Below are positions 34,704-43,160 of a stretch of 64,000 nt of DNA, piece by piece (the first letter of the stretch is position 1; each line of letters starts with the position of its first letter). A program made the position numbers and the translations under genes. The DNA is from Verrucomicrobiota bacterium (GTDB lineage Bacteria > Verrucomicrobiota > Verrucomicrobiia > CAIQCK01), in NCBI GenBank assembly GCA_016222825.1, contig JACRQF010000003.1, forward strand, positions 62,001-126,000, read 5' to 3'. The notes below the pieces were generated by a model. The model was not told where the DNA came from. It was given only the letters and a program-made list of their open reading frames with translations, and searched no databases.

Positions 34704-35978
34704 TTACTTCGCGGGCAGCTCGACGCACACCAACTCGCTTTCGTTGCGCGCGAACACGCAACGGCCGGCAAACGCTGGATGCGCCCACGTCTTGCCAATG
34801 ATCTTCGTCCGTGATTGCTCGTGGTAACCGGCCGTATCCAGCCGCGCGAGGATGAGCTCGCCGTTGGCGTTGAGGATGATCGCGCGATCGTCGTCGTTCA
34901 GCCACACGAGACTCGCCTGCGGGTCGCGGCCCTTCGGCGTCATCTGGTTGGCGTCATCCCAGAGCTTTTTGCCCGTCTTCAACTCAAAGCACGTCAGGCC
35001 GTGCGTCTTGTCGAGCAGATAGACGTGGCCGGTCCGGTAAAGCGGCTGCGACATCTCTCCGCGCAGGAACTGGTTCTCCTCCCAGAGCAGCTTCGCGTCA
35101 GCCGCTCCGGGGCCAAGTTGAACGGCCTTCGAGCCTTCCCAATAGCCGGCGACGAAGACGATGCCTTCCTGGAAGATCGGCGAGGCGATCGAGACGCCGT
35201 AGGTGACCTTGTAGGGCACGGCCCAGAGCGGCTTGCCGTCGCGCGGGTCAAGACCGCGGATGTTCTCCGGCGTCCAGCAGACGAGTTGCGGCCGGCCGGC
35301 GTGCTGGATGAGGATCGGCGTGCAGTAACCGGCGCGATCGGGCGCGCTGCGCCAGCATTCCCTGCCAGTCTTGCGGTCAAGCGCGATGAAGCTGCCGTCG
35401 GGCTGCGCGCCGACGTGGACGATCACCAACTCGCCGAAAACAAACGGCGACGCCGCGAAGCCCCACATCGGAATGCGCGCGCCGCACTCGGCCACCGTGT
35501 CCTTCGTCCAGAGCAGCTTGCCGCTCGCCGCGTCGAGGCAGCAGACGCGGCCGAGCGCGCCGAGCGAATAGACGCGGCCGTCGTGGATCGTCGGCGCGGC
35601 GCGCGGGCCGTTGCCGTGCTGCAACTTCCCGTAAGCCACCGGATACGCGTGCGTCCACAGCAGCTTGCCGGTCGTCGCGTCGAAACAGAGCACACGCTCG
35701 ATTTCCTCCGGTTCTTTTTGCCGGTCCATCGTGCAAGCGCGGCCGTCAGCCACCACCACGCCAGCGTCGCCGCCGCCAACCGGCTGACGCCACACCTGCC
35801 GCAATCCGGTGTCGGGCCATTTCTCCGGCAGCTTCGGCGCGTTCCAGGTCCCGTCGCCGCGCGGCCCGCGCCAGCGAGGCCAGTCCTCGGCGTGAGCTTG
35901 CGTCGTCACGAAGCCACCGAGCAACGACACAGCGGCCAGCGCGAACGCAACGAACCGGTTGAAGATGAGCGTCGTCAT
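34704..35978 (-). CDS. Secreted PQQ-like beta-propeller protein
   Basis: 424 residues with a signal peptide (1-30) and the family start 'EDWPRWRGPRGDGTWNAPKLPEKWPDTG'. Blade repeats include 'LCFDATTGKLLWTHAY', 'CCLDAASGKLLWTKD', 'IALDRKTGRECWRS' and 'TCFELKTGKKLWDD'. The Cys-rich stretch 'RVCCLDA' may stabilise a blade. It is a second member of the family found at 30019. Convergent with the CBM-like pair, whose stop is 6 bp away. Confidence 0.85.
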   Translation of the reverse strand: MTTLIFNRFVAFALAAVSLLGGFVTTQAHAEDWPRWRGPRGDGTWNAPKLPEKWPDTGLRQVWRQPVGGGDAGVVVADGRACTMDRQKEPEEIERVLCFDATTGKLLWTHAYPVAYGKLQHGNGPRAAPTIHDGRVYSLGALGRVCCLDAASGKLLWTKDTVAECGARIPMWGFAASPFVFGELVIVHVGAQPDGSFIALDRKTGRECWRSAPDRAGYCTPILIQHAGRPQLVCWTPENIRGLDPRDGKPLWAVPYKVTYGVSIASPIFQEGIVFVAGYWEGSKAVQLGPGAADAKLLWEENQFLRGEMSQPLYRTGHVYLLDKTHGLTCFELKTGKKLWDDANQMTPKGRDPQASLVWLNDDDRAIILNANGELILARLDTAGYHEQSRTKIIGKTWAHPAFAGRCVFARNESELVCVELPAK

Positions 35979-36099
35979 GTTGGAAACAGCGTGGTGGAGT
36001 TATAGCACACCGTCGCCCCCACCGCCGCAAGAAGCTTGCTGAGGAAGCTTCTTGACGAAGAGAGACAGCACGGGTGCTTCGTGTTACTCTCCGCGCGCC

Positions 36100-37254
36100 A
36101 TGAACACACCATTTCCCGCCGCCATCACTGTGCGCGAAGTGTTGCACGGCGGCGGCGTGCGCTACGAACTGCCGCGGCGTCCGCTCGGGCCGCTCCGATG
36201 GTTGGGTCTCCTGCCGCTCGGCTTCGGCGCGAGCTTCAGCCTCTTCGCGGTCGGCTGGATGATCGTGGCGTCGTTTGGCGGTGGCCTTTTCGATATCGCG
36301 TTCGCGCTCTTCGGCCTGCCGTTTTTCCTGGCCGGTCTCGCGCCGATGGCCATCGGGTTGTTCACGCTCATTGGGCGGTGCGAGATCGAACTGCGCGACG
36401 GCGTGTTGCGCACGACGGAGCGCGTGGGGCCGATCCACCGGTCGCGCCGCCAGCCGGCGGATGCCATCAAACGGTTCGACCTTCGCGTGGCGGATCCGGC
36501 GACCGCTGTGAACCTTTTCAGCAATCTTGCGACGCTCCAAGCCGACTGCGGCAAGCCGATGCCGTGTCTTCTGGCGCTCGGTTATCCTCGCGAATGGTTG
36601 CAGGCGGTCGGCGACGATCTGGCCCACCGCTGCAACCTCGCCGCAGCCGTTCGCGTCGTCACGCCGGGCACGGTCACGGTCGAGACCATCGCCGAGCCGG
36701 CGCGTTACAGCAGGCCGGTGGAGCAGAAGCATGACCTGAACCAGCCGGCCGGCAGCCACGTGACGCTGGAGCCGCAACCGGATGGTTTCACGTTCACCGT
36801 CCCGCCCGACGGCATCTGGCGGGGCAACAAGGGCATCGTGATCTTCGGCGTGATTTGGTGGGCGTTCGCCGGCGCCATCATCGGTTCGTTCTCGCTGTTT
36901 GTGGTCGGCGTCGCAGGCGTGCTGGCCGTGGCCGCCAGATTGGGCCAGCGGCGGGCGACAATCCAGGCAACCACAGACCGGCTCCAGATCGCCTACGTCG
37001 GTTTTCTCCGGCGGCACGCGCTGGAATGGTCGCGCGACGGCATCGCTGCGATTTGCGTCGGCCCCAGCGGCGTGGCGGTCAACAAGCGTCCCGTGCTGGA
37101 ACTTCAGGTTCATCCGCGCGCCGGCCAGAAGTTTGGTTTCCTCGCCGACCGCGACGTCGCGGAGTTGCAGTGGATCGCCACCGTCCTGCGCCAGGCGCTC
37201 GGCGCGGCGTCCGCGCTGCCTACGGCAACTGACGGCCCTCGTAGAAACGGCTGA
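36100..37254 (+). CDS. Membrane protein of unknown function
   Basis: 384 residues from the ATG at 36100. Two membrane hairpins are visible: one at ~30-95 (GLLPLGFGASFSLFAVGWMIV... FDIAFALFGLPFFLAGLAPMAIGLFTLIG) and one near 250-290 (NKGIVIFGVIWWAFAGAIIGSFSLFVVG). Between and after them lie soluble beta-rich segments with PH-like strand patterns (CEIELRDGVLRTTERVGPIHRSRR). The architecture suggests a duplicated membrane hairpin plus PH-like unit. I do not recognise the family. Confidence 0.7.
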   Translation: MNTPFPAAITVREVLHGGGVRYELPRRPLGPLRWLGLLPLGFGASFSLFAVGWMIVASFGGGLFDIAFALFGLPFFLAGLAPMAIGLFTLIGRCEIELRDGVLRTTERVGPIHRSRRQPADAIKRFDLRVADPATAVNLFSNLATLQADCGKPMPCLLALGYPREWLQAVGDDLAHRCNLAAAVRVVTPGTVTVETIAEPARYSRPVEQKHDLNQPAGSHVTLEPQPDGFTFTVPPDGIWRGNKGIVIFGVIWWAFAGAIIGSFSLFVVGVAGVLAVAARLGQRRATIQATTDRLQIAYVGFLRRHALEWSRDGIAAICVGPSGVAVNKRPVLELQVHPRAGQKFGFLADRDVAELQWIATVLRQALGAASALPTATDGPRRNG

Positions 37255-37289
37255 GCGCGCAGCAGTTGAAAACAAAGAGGTCGTCAGGC

Positions 37290-38018
37290 TTATTTCTTCG
37301 GTTCGGTAACGGCAAAGATGGCTCCAAAATGGTTTCCGGGTGTGATGGTGGTTTTCGGATTCACAATCATTTGGGAAAGGTCGCCGTCGAGGAACAGAGC
37401 GTCGGTGCAGCCTTGAGACCGGAAGAAGCCGGCGAATTCATAGAGGTTCGGAAACCGCGACTGGCCAAACTCGGTAACAGCGAAGAATACGGAGCCGTCC
37501 TTCTTGATACCAGCGCCGTTACGATGCAAGCGGTTGTGAGAGGCCGGACGAAAAGCCGGATGGATGTGACCGTTTCGCAGAAGCAACGGGCCGGACTGCG
37601 TGGCCACACGCGGCGACGGTTTCCGCGTCGCGTATTCTTCCGTTGAAACGACGCGGGCTGTGCTGGACTCGACATAGAACACGCCGTTGGGCTTCAGGTA
37701 GAAGTTGCCTTTGCCATCCGCCGTGTTCAGCGGGCGCAAACACTTGCCTTCGATGACCACGAGACCGCTGGGAATGCCGCCCTCTTCGAAGATGCCGGCG
37801 TTCATCATAAAGCGAATACTCTTGCCCTGCTTTTCCAGAGCGCTTTGAAGCGCGCTAAACTGGCGAAACGGTTTGCCCGCCGCATCGAGCCAGAAGAGTT
37901 CGACTTGGTTTGGGGAAGCCGTGAATGTCTCGAACACCGTTCCATTCCACTTCACGGTCGCCAGTTCAGCAGCGGTAGACGTTGCGACACAAGCGGCGAT
38001 GACGAGGCAACGAATCAT
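37290..38018 (-). CDS. Phosphodiester glycosidase family protein (NAGPA/DUF2233-like), secreted
   Basis: 242 residues from the ATG at 38018, beginning with a signal peptide (MIRCLVIAACVATSTAA). Conserved elements are 'IRFMMNAGIFEEGGIPSGLVVIEGK', 'QSGPLLLRNGHIHPAFR', 'KKDGSVFFAVTEFGQSRFPNLYEFAGFFRSQGCTDALFLDGDLSQM', which fit the NAGPA domain that hydrolyses phospho-sugar diesters or related bonds in glycans. The start overlaps the kinase stop by four bases, so it is the last gene of an ECF sigma-kinase operon. A secreted enzyme tied to a kinase suggests signal-dependent envelope remodelling, which is inference. Confidence 0.8.
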   Translation of the reverse strand: MIRCLVIAACVATSTAAELATVKWNGTVFETFTASPNQVELFWLDAAGKPFRQFSALQSALEKQGKSIRFMMNAGIFEEGGIPSGLVVIEGKCLRPLNTADGKGNFYLKPNGVFYVESSTARVVSTEEYATRKPSPRVATQSGPLLLRNGHIHPAFRPASHNRLHRNGAGIKKDGSVFFAVTEFGQSRFPNLYEFAGFFRSQGCTDALFLDGDLSQMIVNPKTTITPGNHFGAIFAVTEPKK

Positions 38019-39658
38019 GGCAACTGGCGGCCTTCGTAGAAACGGCTGAGCGCGCGGACGCGGCGGACCTGGTAGGCGACGATAAAGCCGATGATCGCCA
38101 CCGCCACCCCGAAGATGGCGTGCCAGTTCCACTGCCCTTGCCCGTTGCCGCGGCAATAGTTGTCGAACACCAACACGCTATAGACAAGCACCGACAGGAC
38201 CGTCGTGAACGCCACCAGCGGCACGCGGAACCACAGTCCCGACGCCACCACCAACACCGGGTAGCCGACGACCAGCGGGCTGAGAAACGCGTCGTCCAGC
38301 TTGATCACCGCCGTCAGCAGCAGCACGTCCGCTCCGGCCCAGACGAATCGCGTGACGCCGGCGTGGCGGTCGTTGCGCAGGAACCACTGGCAGACGAGGG
38401 ACACCCACATCCAGACCGCCAGCGCCATCATCACATTGACGTGCAGCGACAGCGGGACGTTGTGGACGGCCGAATACTTCGCCTGCGCCACGGCCATGCA
38501 GATCACGAGCGCGATGAGCCGCGACGCCAGCGCCGGCTCGCGCCGCGCCCAACGCCGCGCCTGCTGCCACGCGCCGTGCGGCCGGGCTTCCACAGCGTCG
38601 CCTTTCAGAAAACGCTCCAAGTCGTCAGCCAGCGCCGCGGCGGTCGGGTAACGCGCGTCGGGCGATTTCTCCAGGCAGCGCTGGCAGACCAACTCCAGTT
38701 CCCGCGGCACGCCCGGGTTCACGTCGCGCAACATCGTCGGCTCGCTCTCGATCACCTGCACCAGCGTGTCGAGCGGCGACTCGGCGCGGAACGGCGGCCG
38801 GCCGGCGAGCAGTTCGTAGAAAATCGCGCCAAGGCTGTAGATATCGCTGCGCGGCCCGATCTCCGCGACACAGCCCGCCGCTTGCTCCGGCGGCATGTAG
38901 CTCGGCGTGCCGGCGATGACGCCGCTCTGCGTCACCTCGCCCTGCGCGTCGAGCAGCTTCGCGAGGCCGAAATCGGTGACGAACGGCCGGCCGCTCTCGT
39001 CGAGCAGGATGTTCGACGGCTTCAAGTCGCGGTGAACGATGCCCTGCGAATGCAGGTGCTCCACGGCGCGGGCGACCGTGCAGACGAGCCGCGCGGCGTC
39101 CACGGGATCGAGCGGCCCTCGGCGCGCCAATGCGGCGAGGTTGGAGCCGGCGACGTGCTCCATCGCGAAGAAGTGGCGGCCCTGGAACTCGCCGGCCTCG
39201 AAGACCCGGACGATGTTCGGGTGTTGCAGCCGCGCTGCCGCGCGCGACTCGACTTGGAACCGGCGCACGACTTCCGGCGACGCGAGCTGTCCGGTGAGGA
39301 TGATCTTCAGCGCGACAACGCGGTCGAGTCCCTTCTGCCGCGCCCGGTAAACAACGCCCATGCCGCCCCGGCCGATTTCACCCAACAGTTCGTAGCGGTC
39401 AAAGTCGGCAAGAGGTCCGGATGCTGGCTGACGCGGCGGCTGTCCGTCGGGGCTTGACTCAATCGTCTCCGCGTGCGCGCTGGGTGGCGGCGGCGCGAGT
39501 TGGTCGAGCACCTCGACGCAATCGAGCATCTCCGCCAGCTCCGGATGCCGCGCAATAAACGACGCGCGGTCCGGCTTGTGCCCCGCCTGTAACTCCGCCA
39601 GATAGCTGTCAAGCGCGGCGGCAAGGGCGTCGTCGGTGCCGTTCGGTTCAACCGCCAC
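38015..39658 (-). CDS. Membrane Ser/Thr protein kinase
   Basis: 547 residues. An N-terminal ~85-residue segment resembles the short region preceding kinases in sigma-kinase operons. The kinase domain spans ~88-360: Gly loop GRGGMGVVY (96-104), ATP lysine K118, catalytic HRDLKPSN (209-216), DFG (229-231), and 'GTPSYMPPEQA' as activation segment/APE. The last ~160 residues contain about five transmembrane helices and no extracellular sensor domain. It overlaps the sigma factor gene by 11 bp and the glycosidase gene by 4 bp, indicating one translational unit. All catalytic residues are intact. Confidence 0.92.
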   Translation of the reverse strand: MAVEPNGTDDALAAALDSYLAELQAGHKPDRASFIARHPELAEMLDCVEVLDQLAPPPPSAHAETIESSPDGQPPRQPASGPLADFDRYELLGEIGRGGMGVVYRARQKGLDRVVALKIILTGQLASPEVVRRFQVESRAAARLQHPNIVRVFEAGEFQGRHFFAMEHVAGSNLAALARRGPLDPVDAARLVCTVARAVEHLHSQGIVHRDLKPSNILLDESGRPFVTDFGLAKLLDAQGEVTQSGVIAGTPSYMPPEQAAGCVAEIGPRSDIYSLGAIFYELLAGRPPFRAESPLDTLVQVIESEPTMLRDVNPGVPRELELVCQRCLEKSPDARYPTAAALADDLERFLKGDAVEARPHGAWQQARRWARREPALASRLIALVICMAVAQAKYSAVHNVPLSLHVNVMMALAVWMWVSLVCQWFLRNDRHAGVTRFVWAGADVLLLTAVIKLDDAFLSPLVVGYPVLVVASGLWFRVPLVAFTTVLSVLVYSVLVFDNYCRGNGQGQWNWHAIFGVAVAIIGFIVAYQVRRVRALSRFYEGRQLP

Positions 39659-40265
39659 GTTTCATCTCCTCATGCAGTTTCTTCACGGCGCGCATCCAGA
39701 GCATCTGCGCGGCGGGGCGGGAGCGGTTCATGCGTTGCGCGACCTCCTCGAACGGCAGCCGCTCCAGGTTGCGGAGCACGATGACCTCCTGATGGTCCGG
39801 CTCCAGCCGCGTGATCGCGTCGGCGATCTGGATTTCACGCTCCAGCCGCATGATCTGCTGCGTCGGCGTCTCGCCGGTGTCGCGCGGTTCCAAGCCGGCG
39901 GCGAGCGACGAGTGATCCGGAAGCGGCGCGAGCGGCACTTCGAGCCGCTGCTGGCGCTTGTCAGTGCCGCGATAGCGCCGGACGAAATCGGCGGCGTTGC
40001 GGGAGAGAATTTGCCGGAGCCACGCGAGCCACTCTCCCTCGGTCGTGCCGCGGAAATGCCGGAGGTCGCGGTTGGCCTCCACGAGCGTCTCCTGAACGAT
40101 GTCGGAGGCGTCGGCCTTGGCGCGCAGCCAGCTCTCAACTTGCGCCCGCGCGACGACGGCGAGATAGTTGCGGCAGCGCGCGAAAAGCTCGTTCGCCGCG
40201 CGCTCGTCGCCCTTGCGCGCGCGCGCCAGCAGGACTGTCACGGAGATGTCGTTCGTCGCTGCCAT
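39648..40265 (-). CDS. ECF-type RNA polymerase sigma factor
   Basis: 205 residues from the ATG at 40265. Region 2 is at ~25-95 (DERAANELFARCRNYLAVVARAQVE... DASDIVQETLVEANRDLRHFRG) and region 4 at ~140-200 with the recognition helix 'PFEEVAQRMNRSRPAAQMLWMRAVKKLHEEM'. It belongs to the ECF groups typically encoded next to Ser/Thr kinases in Planctomycetes and Verrucomicrobiota. No anti-sigma factor is adjacent; the kinase downstream, which overlaps it, is the likely controller. Confidence 0.88.
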   Translation of the reverse strand: MAATNDISVTVLLARARKGDERAANELFARCRNYLAVVARAQVESWLRAKADASDIVQETLVEANRDLRHFRGTTEGEWLAWLRQILSRNAADFVRRYRGTDKRQQRLEVPLAPLPDHSSLAAGLEPRDTGETPTQQIMRLEREIQIADAITRLEPDHQEVIVLRNLERLPFEEVAQRMNRSRPAAQMLWMRAVKKLHEEMKRGG

Positions 40266-40281
40266 GTCTCGCCACAACCGC

Positions 40282-40392
40282 TCAAGGCTGAGCCAGTTCG
40301 GGCTGGGTTTTCTTGCAGGCCGCGAGAATGCGTTGGGCGGCCTCGACGGCTTGTTGGACACGCTGCCATTCGTTGGCGGCAAACGCTCTCAC
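40282..40392 (-). pseudogene. Truncated HEPN-like partner of the nucleotidyltransferase
   Basis: A GTG at 40392 overlaps the stop of the nucleotidyltransferase gene by four bases (GTGA) and opens a 36-codon frame with 'FAANEWQRVQQAVEAAQRILAACKK', matching in position and pattern the first helix of HEPN-domain proteins normally coupled to such nucleotidyltransferases. It then stops. The remaining ~80 residues, including the RxxxxH catalytic motif, are missing. Read as a truncated relic; a functional microprotein is less likely. Confidence 0.5.
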
Positions 40393-40721
40393 GCCGCAAC
40401 ACCCTCCCGATGCACTTGCCGATACAACGGGCAATCCAACGTCTCATATTCCTGCGCATCCACGGGCTTGGGTCTGACGTGCCGGCCCGATTGCAGGGAG
40501 AGGGGGTAGAGCGCATCAAGACAACGGCTCAAACCGTCGCCATAGTCCGGAACGCGGTCCAACAAGATCAGCACGTCAATATCGCTGTCGTTGTGCGCCC
40601 CGCCCCGCGCCTCGGACCCGTAAAGCAACACCCGCTGCAAGCGCCGTCCGTAGGCGGCGGCAACCACCGATCGAATCCTTTCCAACAACGGGATTGGCTT
40701 TATAAGCTCTCTTCCTGACAT
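40389..40721 (-). CDS. MNT-type nucleotidyltransferase
   Basis: 110 residues from the ATG at 40721 (40739 is an alternative). The signature GSEARG at 35-40 with D46 and D48 (HNDSDIDVLI) identifies a minimal nucleotidyltransferase that needs Mg2+ and ATP. Such proteins normally pair with HEPN ribonucleases as toxin-antitoxin modules, where the MNT protein adds AMP residues to the HEPN toxin. Here the partner downstream is reduced to 36 codons, so the module is probably inactive or retargeted. Confidence 0.8.
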   Translation of the reverse strand: MSGRELIKPIPLLERIRSVVAAAYGRRLQRVLLYGSEARGGAHNDSDIDVLILLDRVPDYGDGLSRCLDALYPLSLQSGRHVRPKPVDAQEYETLDCPLYRQVHREGVAA

Positions 40722-40796
40722 CCGCGCGAACTTTATCATACCGAGCCGGCAGTGTCTTGTTCTTAAATGAAACGGCAACCTGCGCCGCGCAACAGC

Positions 40797-41435
40797 TTAG
40801 CGTCGTTGGCGGGCCGTTGTTTCGCGCGGCTTGATCTGCGTGCCGATGACCATCAGCAGCACCGCCGCCAGCAGCGCGCCGCCGAGCACGTCGGTGGTCC
40901 AGTGATGGCCGAGGTAGAGCCGGCTGACGCACGCCAGGCCCGCCAGCGTCCACCAGAAGGCGGACGCGCGCGGCATCACCCACAACGCGATGATGCCGAT
41001 GAGCAGGAAGGCGCGGAACGCGTGGCCGCTCGGATAGGCGTAGGGCAGCTTGATGTGGATCCAGCCTTCGCCAAAGACGTAGCGGTTGATGAGGCCGTGG
41101 GGGCCGGGTTGCGTGATGTAGTTCTTGAAGACGATCTCCAGCAATGTTCCGCCGACAAACGCGGCGAACAAGCACGCCGCCGGCCGCCAACCGAACCGCC
41201 ACCAGAGGAAGGCCGCGAGCGCCGAGCACAACACCATGCTCAATTCCGGCGTGGCAGTGTCGGTGATCACGCTCATGACCCAGTCCATGAACCGGTTGCC
41301 GTGCGCGTTCAGCCAGACGGTGCTGTGGTAATCGAAACTGAGGAGCGCGTGCGACTGGACCAGTGCGGTCAGCGCCAGGAAATACGCCGTCGCAAGTGCG
41401 ATCCATCGCCAGGTTTTTCGTTCCGCGGGTTGCAT
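40797..41435 (-). CDS. PAP2-family membrane phosphatase
   Basis: 212 residues from the ATG at 41435 with about six membrane helices. Two of the three PAP2 phosphatase motifs are canonical: PSGH (135-138) and SRxxxxxHxxxD (171-182, H178 nucleophile partner). The first motif reads K104-N-Y-I-T-QPGP where the family usually has K-x4-RPRP, so both arginines are replaced. Enzymes of this class dephosphorylate undecaprenyl diphosphate or lipid phosphates at the outer face of the inner membrane. The substitution may be subfamily-specific or alter the substrate. Confidence 0.85.
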   Translation of the reverse strand: MQPAERKTWRWIALATAYFLALTALVQSHALLSFDYHSTVWLNAHGNRFMDWVMSVITDTATPELSMVLCSALAAFLWWRFGWRPAACLFAAFVGGTLLEIVFKNYITQPGPHGLINRYVFGEGWIHIKLPYAYPSGHAFRAFLLIGIIALWVMPRASAFWWTLAGLACVSRLYLGHHWTTDVLGGALLAAVLLMVIGTQIKPRETTARQRR

Positions 41436-41519
41436 GGGGCCGGCGAAACTAACAGACGAGCGCGACGCCTGCCAGAAGTTTGCTGGCAAACGCGTGGTCG
41501 GCTGTTAGATTGGTTTTGA

Positions 41520-43142
41520 ATGGGAAATGAAATCACCGAACAGTTTTTGAGCGCCGAGCCGGAGGTGAAGCTGGTGAACAGCTTCGCCCGGCCGTTCGAC
41601 AACGCCATCGCCACAGCGCGCACCTGCTACAGTTCCAAGGGCATCATCACCGCCGAGCAGGTTGCGGCGCTGGATGTCGCCGACGAGGCCAAACGCGCGA
41701 AGCGGCTCAAGCAGCGCGACGAACTCGGTGCGTCGCTGTTCCAGGCGGGGCACCACACGGTCTTCCAGCACGCGCACTTCCAGTTCGCGCTCAGCAACGT
41801 CAGCCGGCAGTTTGTCTGGAACTTCCTGCACAGCCATCCCTTCTATAATAGCGAGCAGGTGAGCCAGCGTTACGTGGCGGTCAAGCCGAGCATTTGCGCG
41901 GTGCCGCCGCTGGCCGGCGAGGCGCTGGCGGTCTATCGCGAGACGATGCGGCGGCAGTTCGACGCTTACGACCGGCTCTGCGAACTGCTGTTTCCCGTCG
42001 CCAGCCGCGAGTATTTTGCGCGGTTTCGCGGACGGGAGAAGACGGCGGCGCTCTACGAGAAGGAAATCCGGAAGCGGTGCATGGAGGTGGCGCGCTACGT
42101 CCTGCCGGTCGGGACATTTACGTTCCTCTATCACACCGTCAGCGGCATCACGCTGCTGCGCTACCACCGGCTGATCAACCAGCCCGACACGCCGCTGGAG
42201 CAGCGGGTTGTTGTCGGCAGGATGGTGGAGGAACTGTTGCGCGTCGCGCCGGAATACAAGGCCGTCCTCAACGAACCGGTCCCGGTCGAGGAGACGATGG
42301 AGCACCAGTTCCTCGCCGCGCTGAAAGACAGCGGTCCTCGCGCGACGCCGGCGCGGGCGCGGCAGTTCCGCGAGGAGTTCGACCGCGAGCTGGGCGGGCG
42401 CGTGTCGAAGCTGGTGGACTTCAAGCGCGACAACGAGCGGCTGCTGGCCGACGCGGTGCGCGAGGTGTTCGGCCTGACGCGCGCCGAGCTGGGCGACGAC
42501 GAGGCGATAGACTGGACGATGAACCCGGCGCAGAACCGTTATCTCGGCGACGAGATGAACCTGGCCACGCACGTGAAGATGATGCGGGCGATGGCGCATC
42601 CGCACTACACGTTCCGCCGCAAGCTCAGCCACAGCGCCGACAGCCAGGACCAGCGGCACCGGATGACGCCCGCGTCGCGGCCGGCGTTGCGCGCCTACCT
42701 GACCGACGAGCCGGATTTCATCACGCCGTCGCTGCTGACCCTCGACGGCGCGGAGTCGGCGGACCAGCTTTACCGCGAGACGATGGGCGCGACTTGGGAC
42801 GGCCTCGGCCGCTTGCGCGCGCTCGGCGTGCCGGACGAACACGCGGCGTATCTGCTGCCGAACGCCGTCAGCATCCGCTACACCGAGTCGGCGGACCTCG
42901 CGGCGCTCTGGCACAAGTGCCGGATGCGGCTCTGTTACAACGCGCAGGAGGAAATCTGGCGCGCGAGTGTGGACGAAGCCGAGCAGGTCCGCGTGGTGAA
43001 CCCGCGCATCGCCCGCTACCTGTTGCCGCCGTGCGGACTGCGCGACCTCGCGGGCCAGCGGCCAGTCTGCCCGGAGGGGCCGCGGTTTTGCGGCGTGCCG
43101 GTTTGGAGGTTGAAACCGAAGGACTATTGCCGCACAATCTAG
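41520..43142 (+). CDS. Long ThyX-like protein with two thymidylate-synthase-complementing domains
   Basis: 540 residues. The N-terminal half holds 'FARPFDNAIATARTCYSS', 'HHTVFQHAHFQFALSNVSRQFVWNFL' and 'HSHPFYNSEQVSQRYV', which align with ThyX but replace the canonical RHRX7S arginines with His/Ser and add a residue. The C-terminal half repeats the fold with 'HPHYTFRRKLSHSADSQDQRHRMTP' and 'NAVSIRYTESADLAALWHKCRMRLCYNAQEEIW'. ThyX makes dTMP from dUMP using FAD and methylene-THF. The double-length form with degenerate signatures may be a paralogue with a different role. An MBL hydrolase follows 18 bp later. Confidence 0.75.
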   Translation: MGNEITEQFLSAEPEVKLVNSFARPFDNAIATARTCYSSKGIITAEQVAALDVADEAKRAKRLKQRDELGASLFQAGHHTVFQHAHFQFALSNVSRQFVWNFLHSHPFYNSEQVSQRYVAVKPSICAVPPLAGEALAVYRETMRRQFDAYDRLCELLFPVASREYFARFRGREKTAALYEKEIRKRCMEVARYVLPVGTFTFLYHTVSGITLLRYHRLINQPDTPLEQRVVVGRMVEELLRVAPEYKAVLNEPVPVEETMEHQFLAALKDSGPRATPARARQFREEFDRELGGRVSKLVDFKRDNERLLADAVREVFGLTRAELGDDEAIDWTMNPAQNRYLGDEMNLATHVKMMRAMAHPHYTFRRKLSHSADSQDQRHRMTPASRPALRAYLTDEPDFITPSLLTLDGAESADQLYRETMGATWDGLGRLRALGVPDEHAAYLLPNAVSIRYTESADLAALWHKCRMRLCYNAQEEIWRASVDEAEQVRVVNPRIARYLLPPCGLRDLAGQRPVCPEGPRFCGVPVWRLKPKDYCRTI

Positions 43143-43160
43143 CGCGCACTGAAGGAGAAC

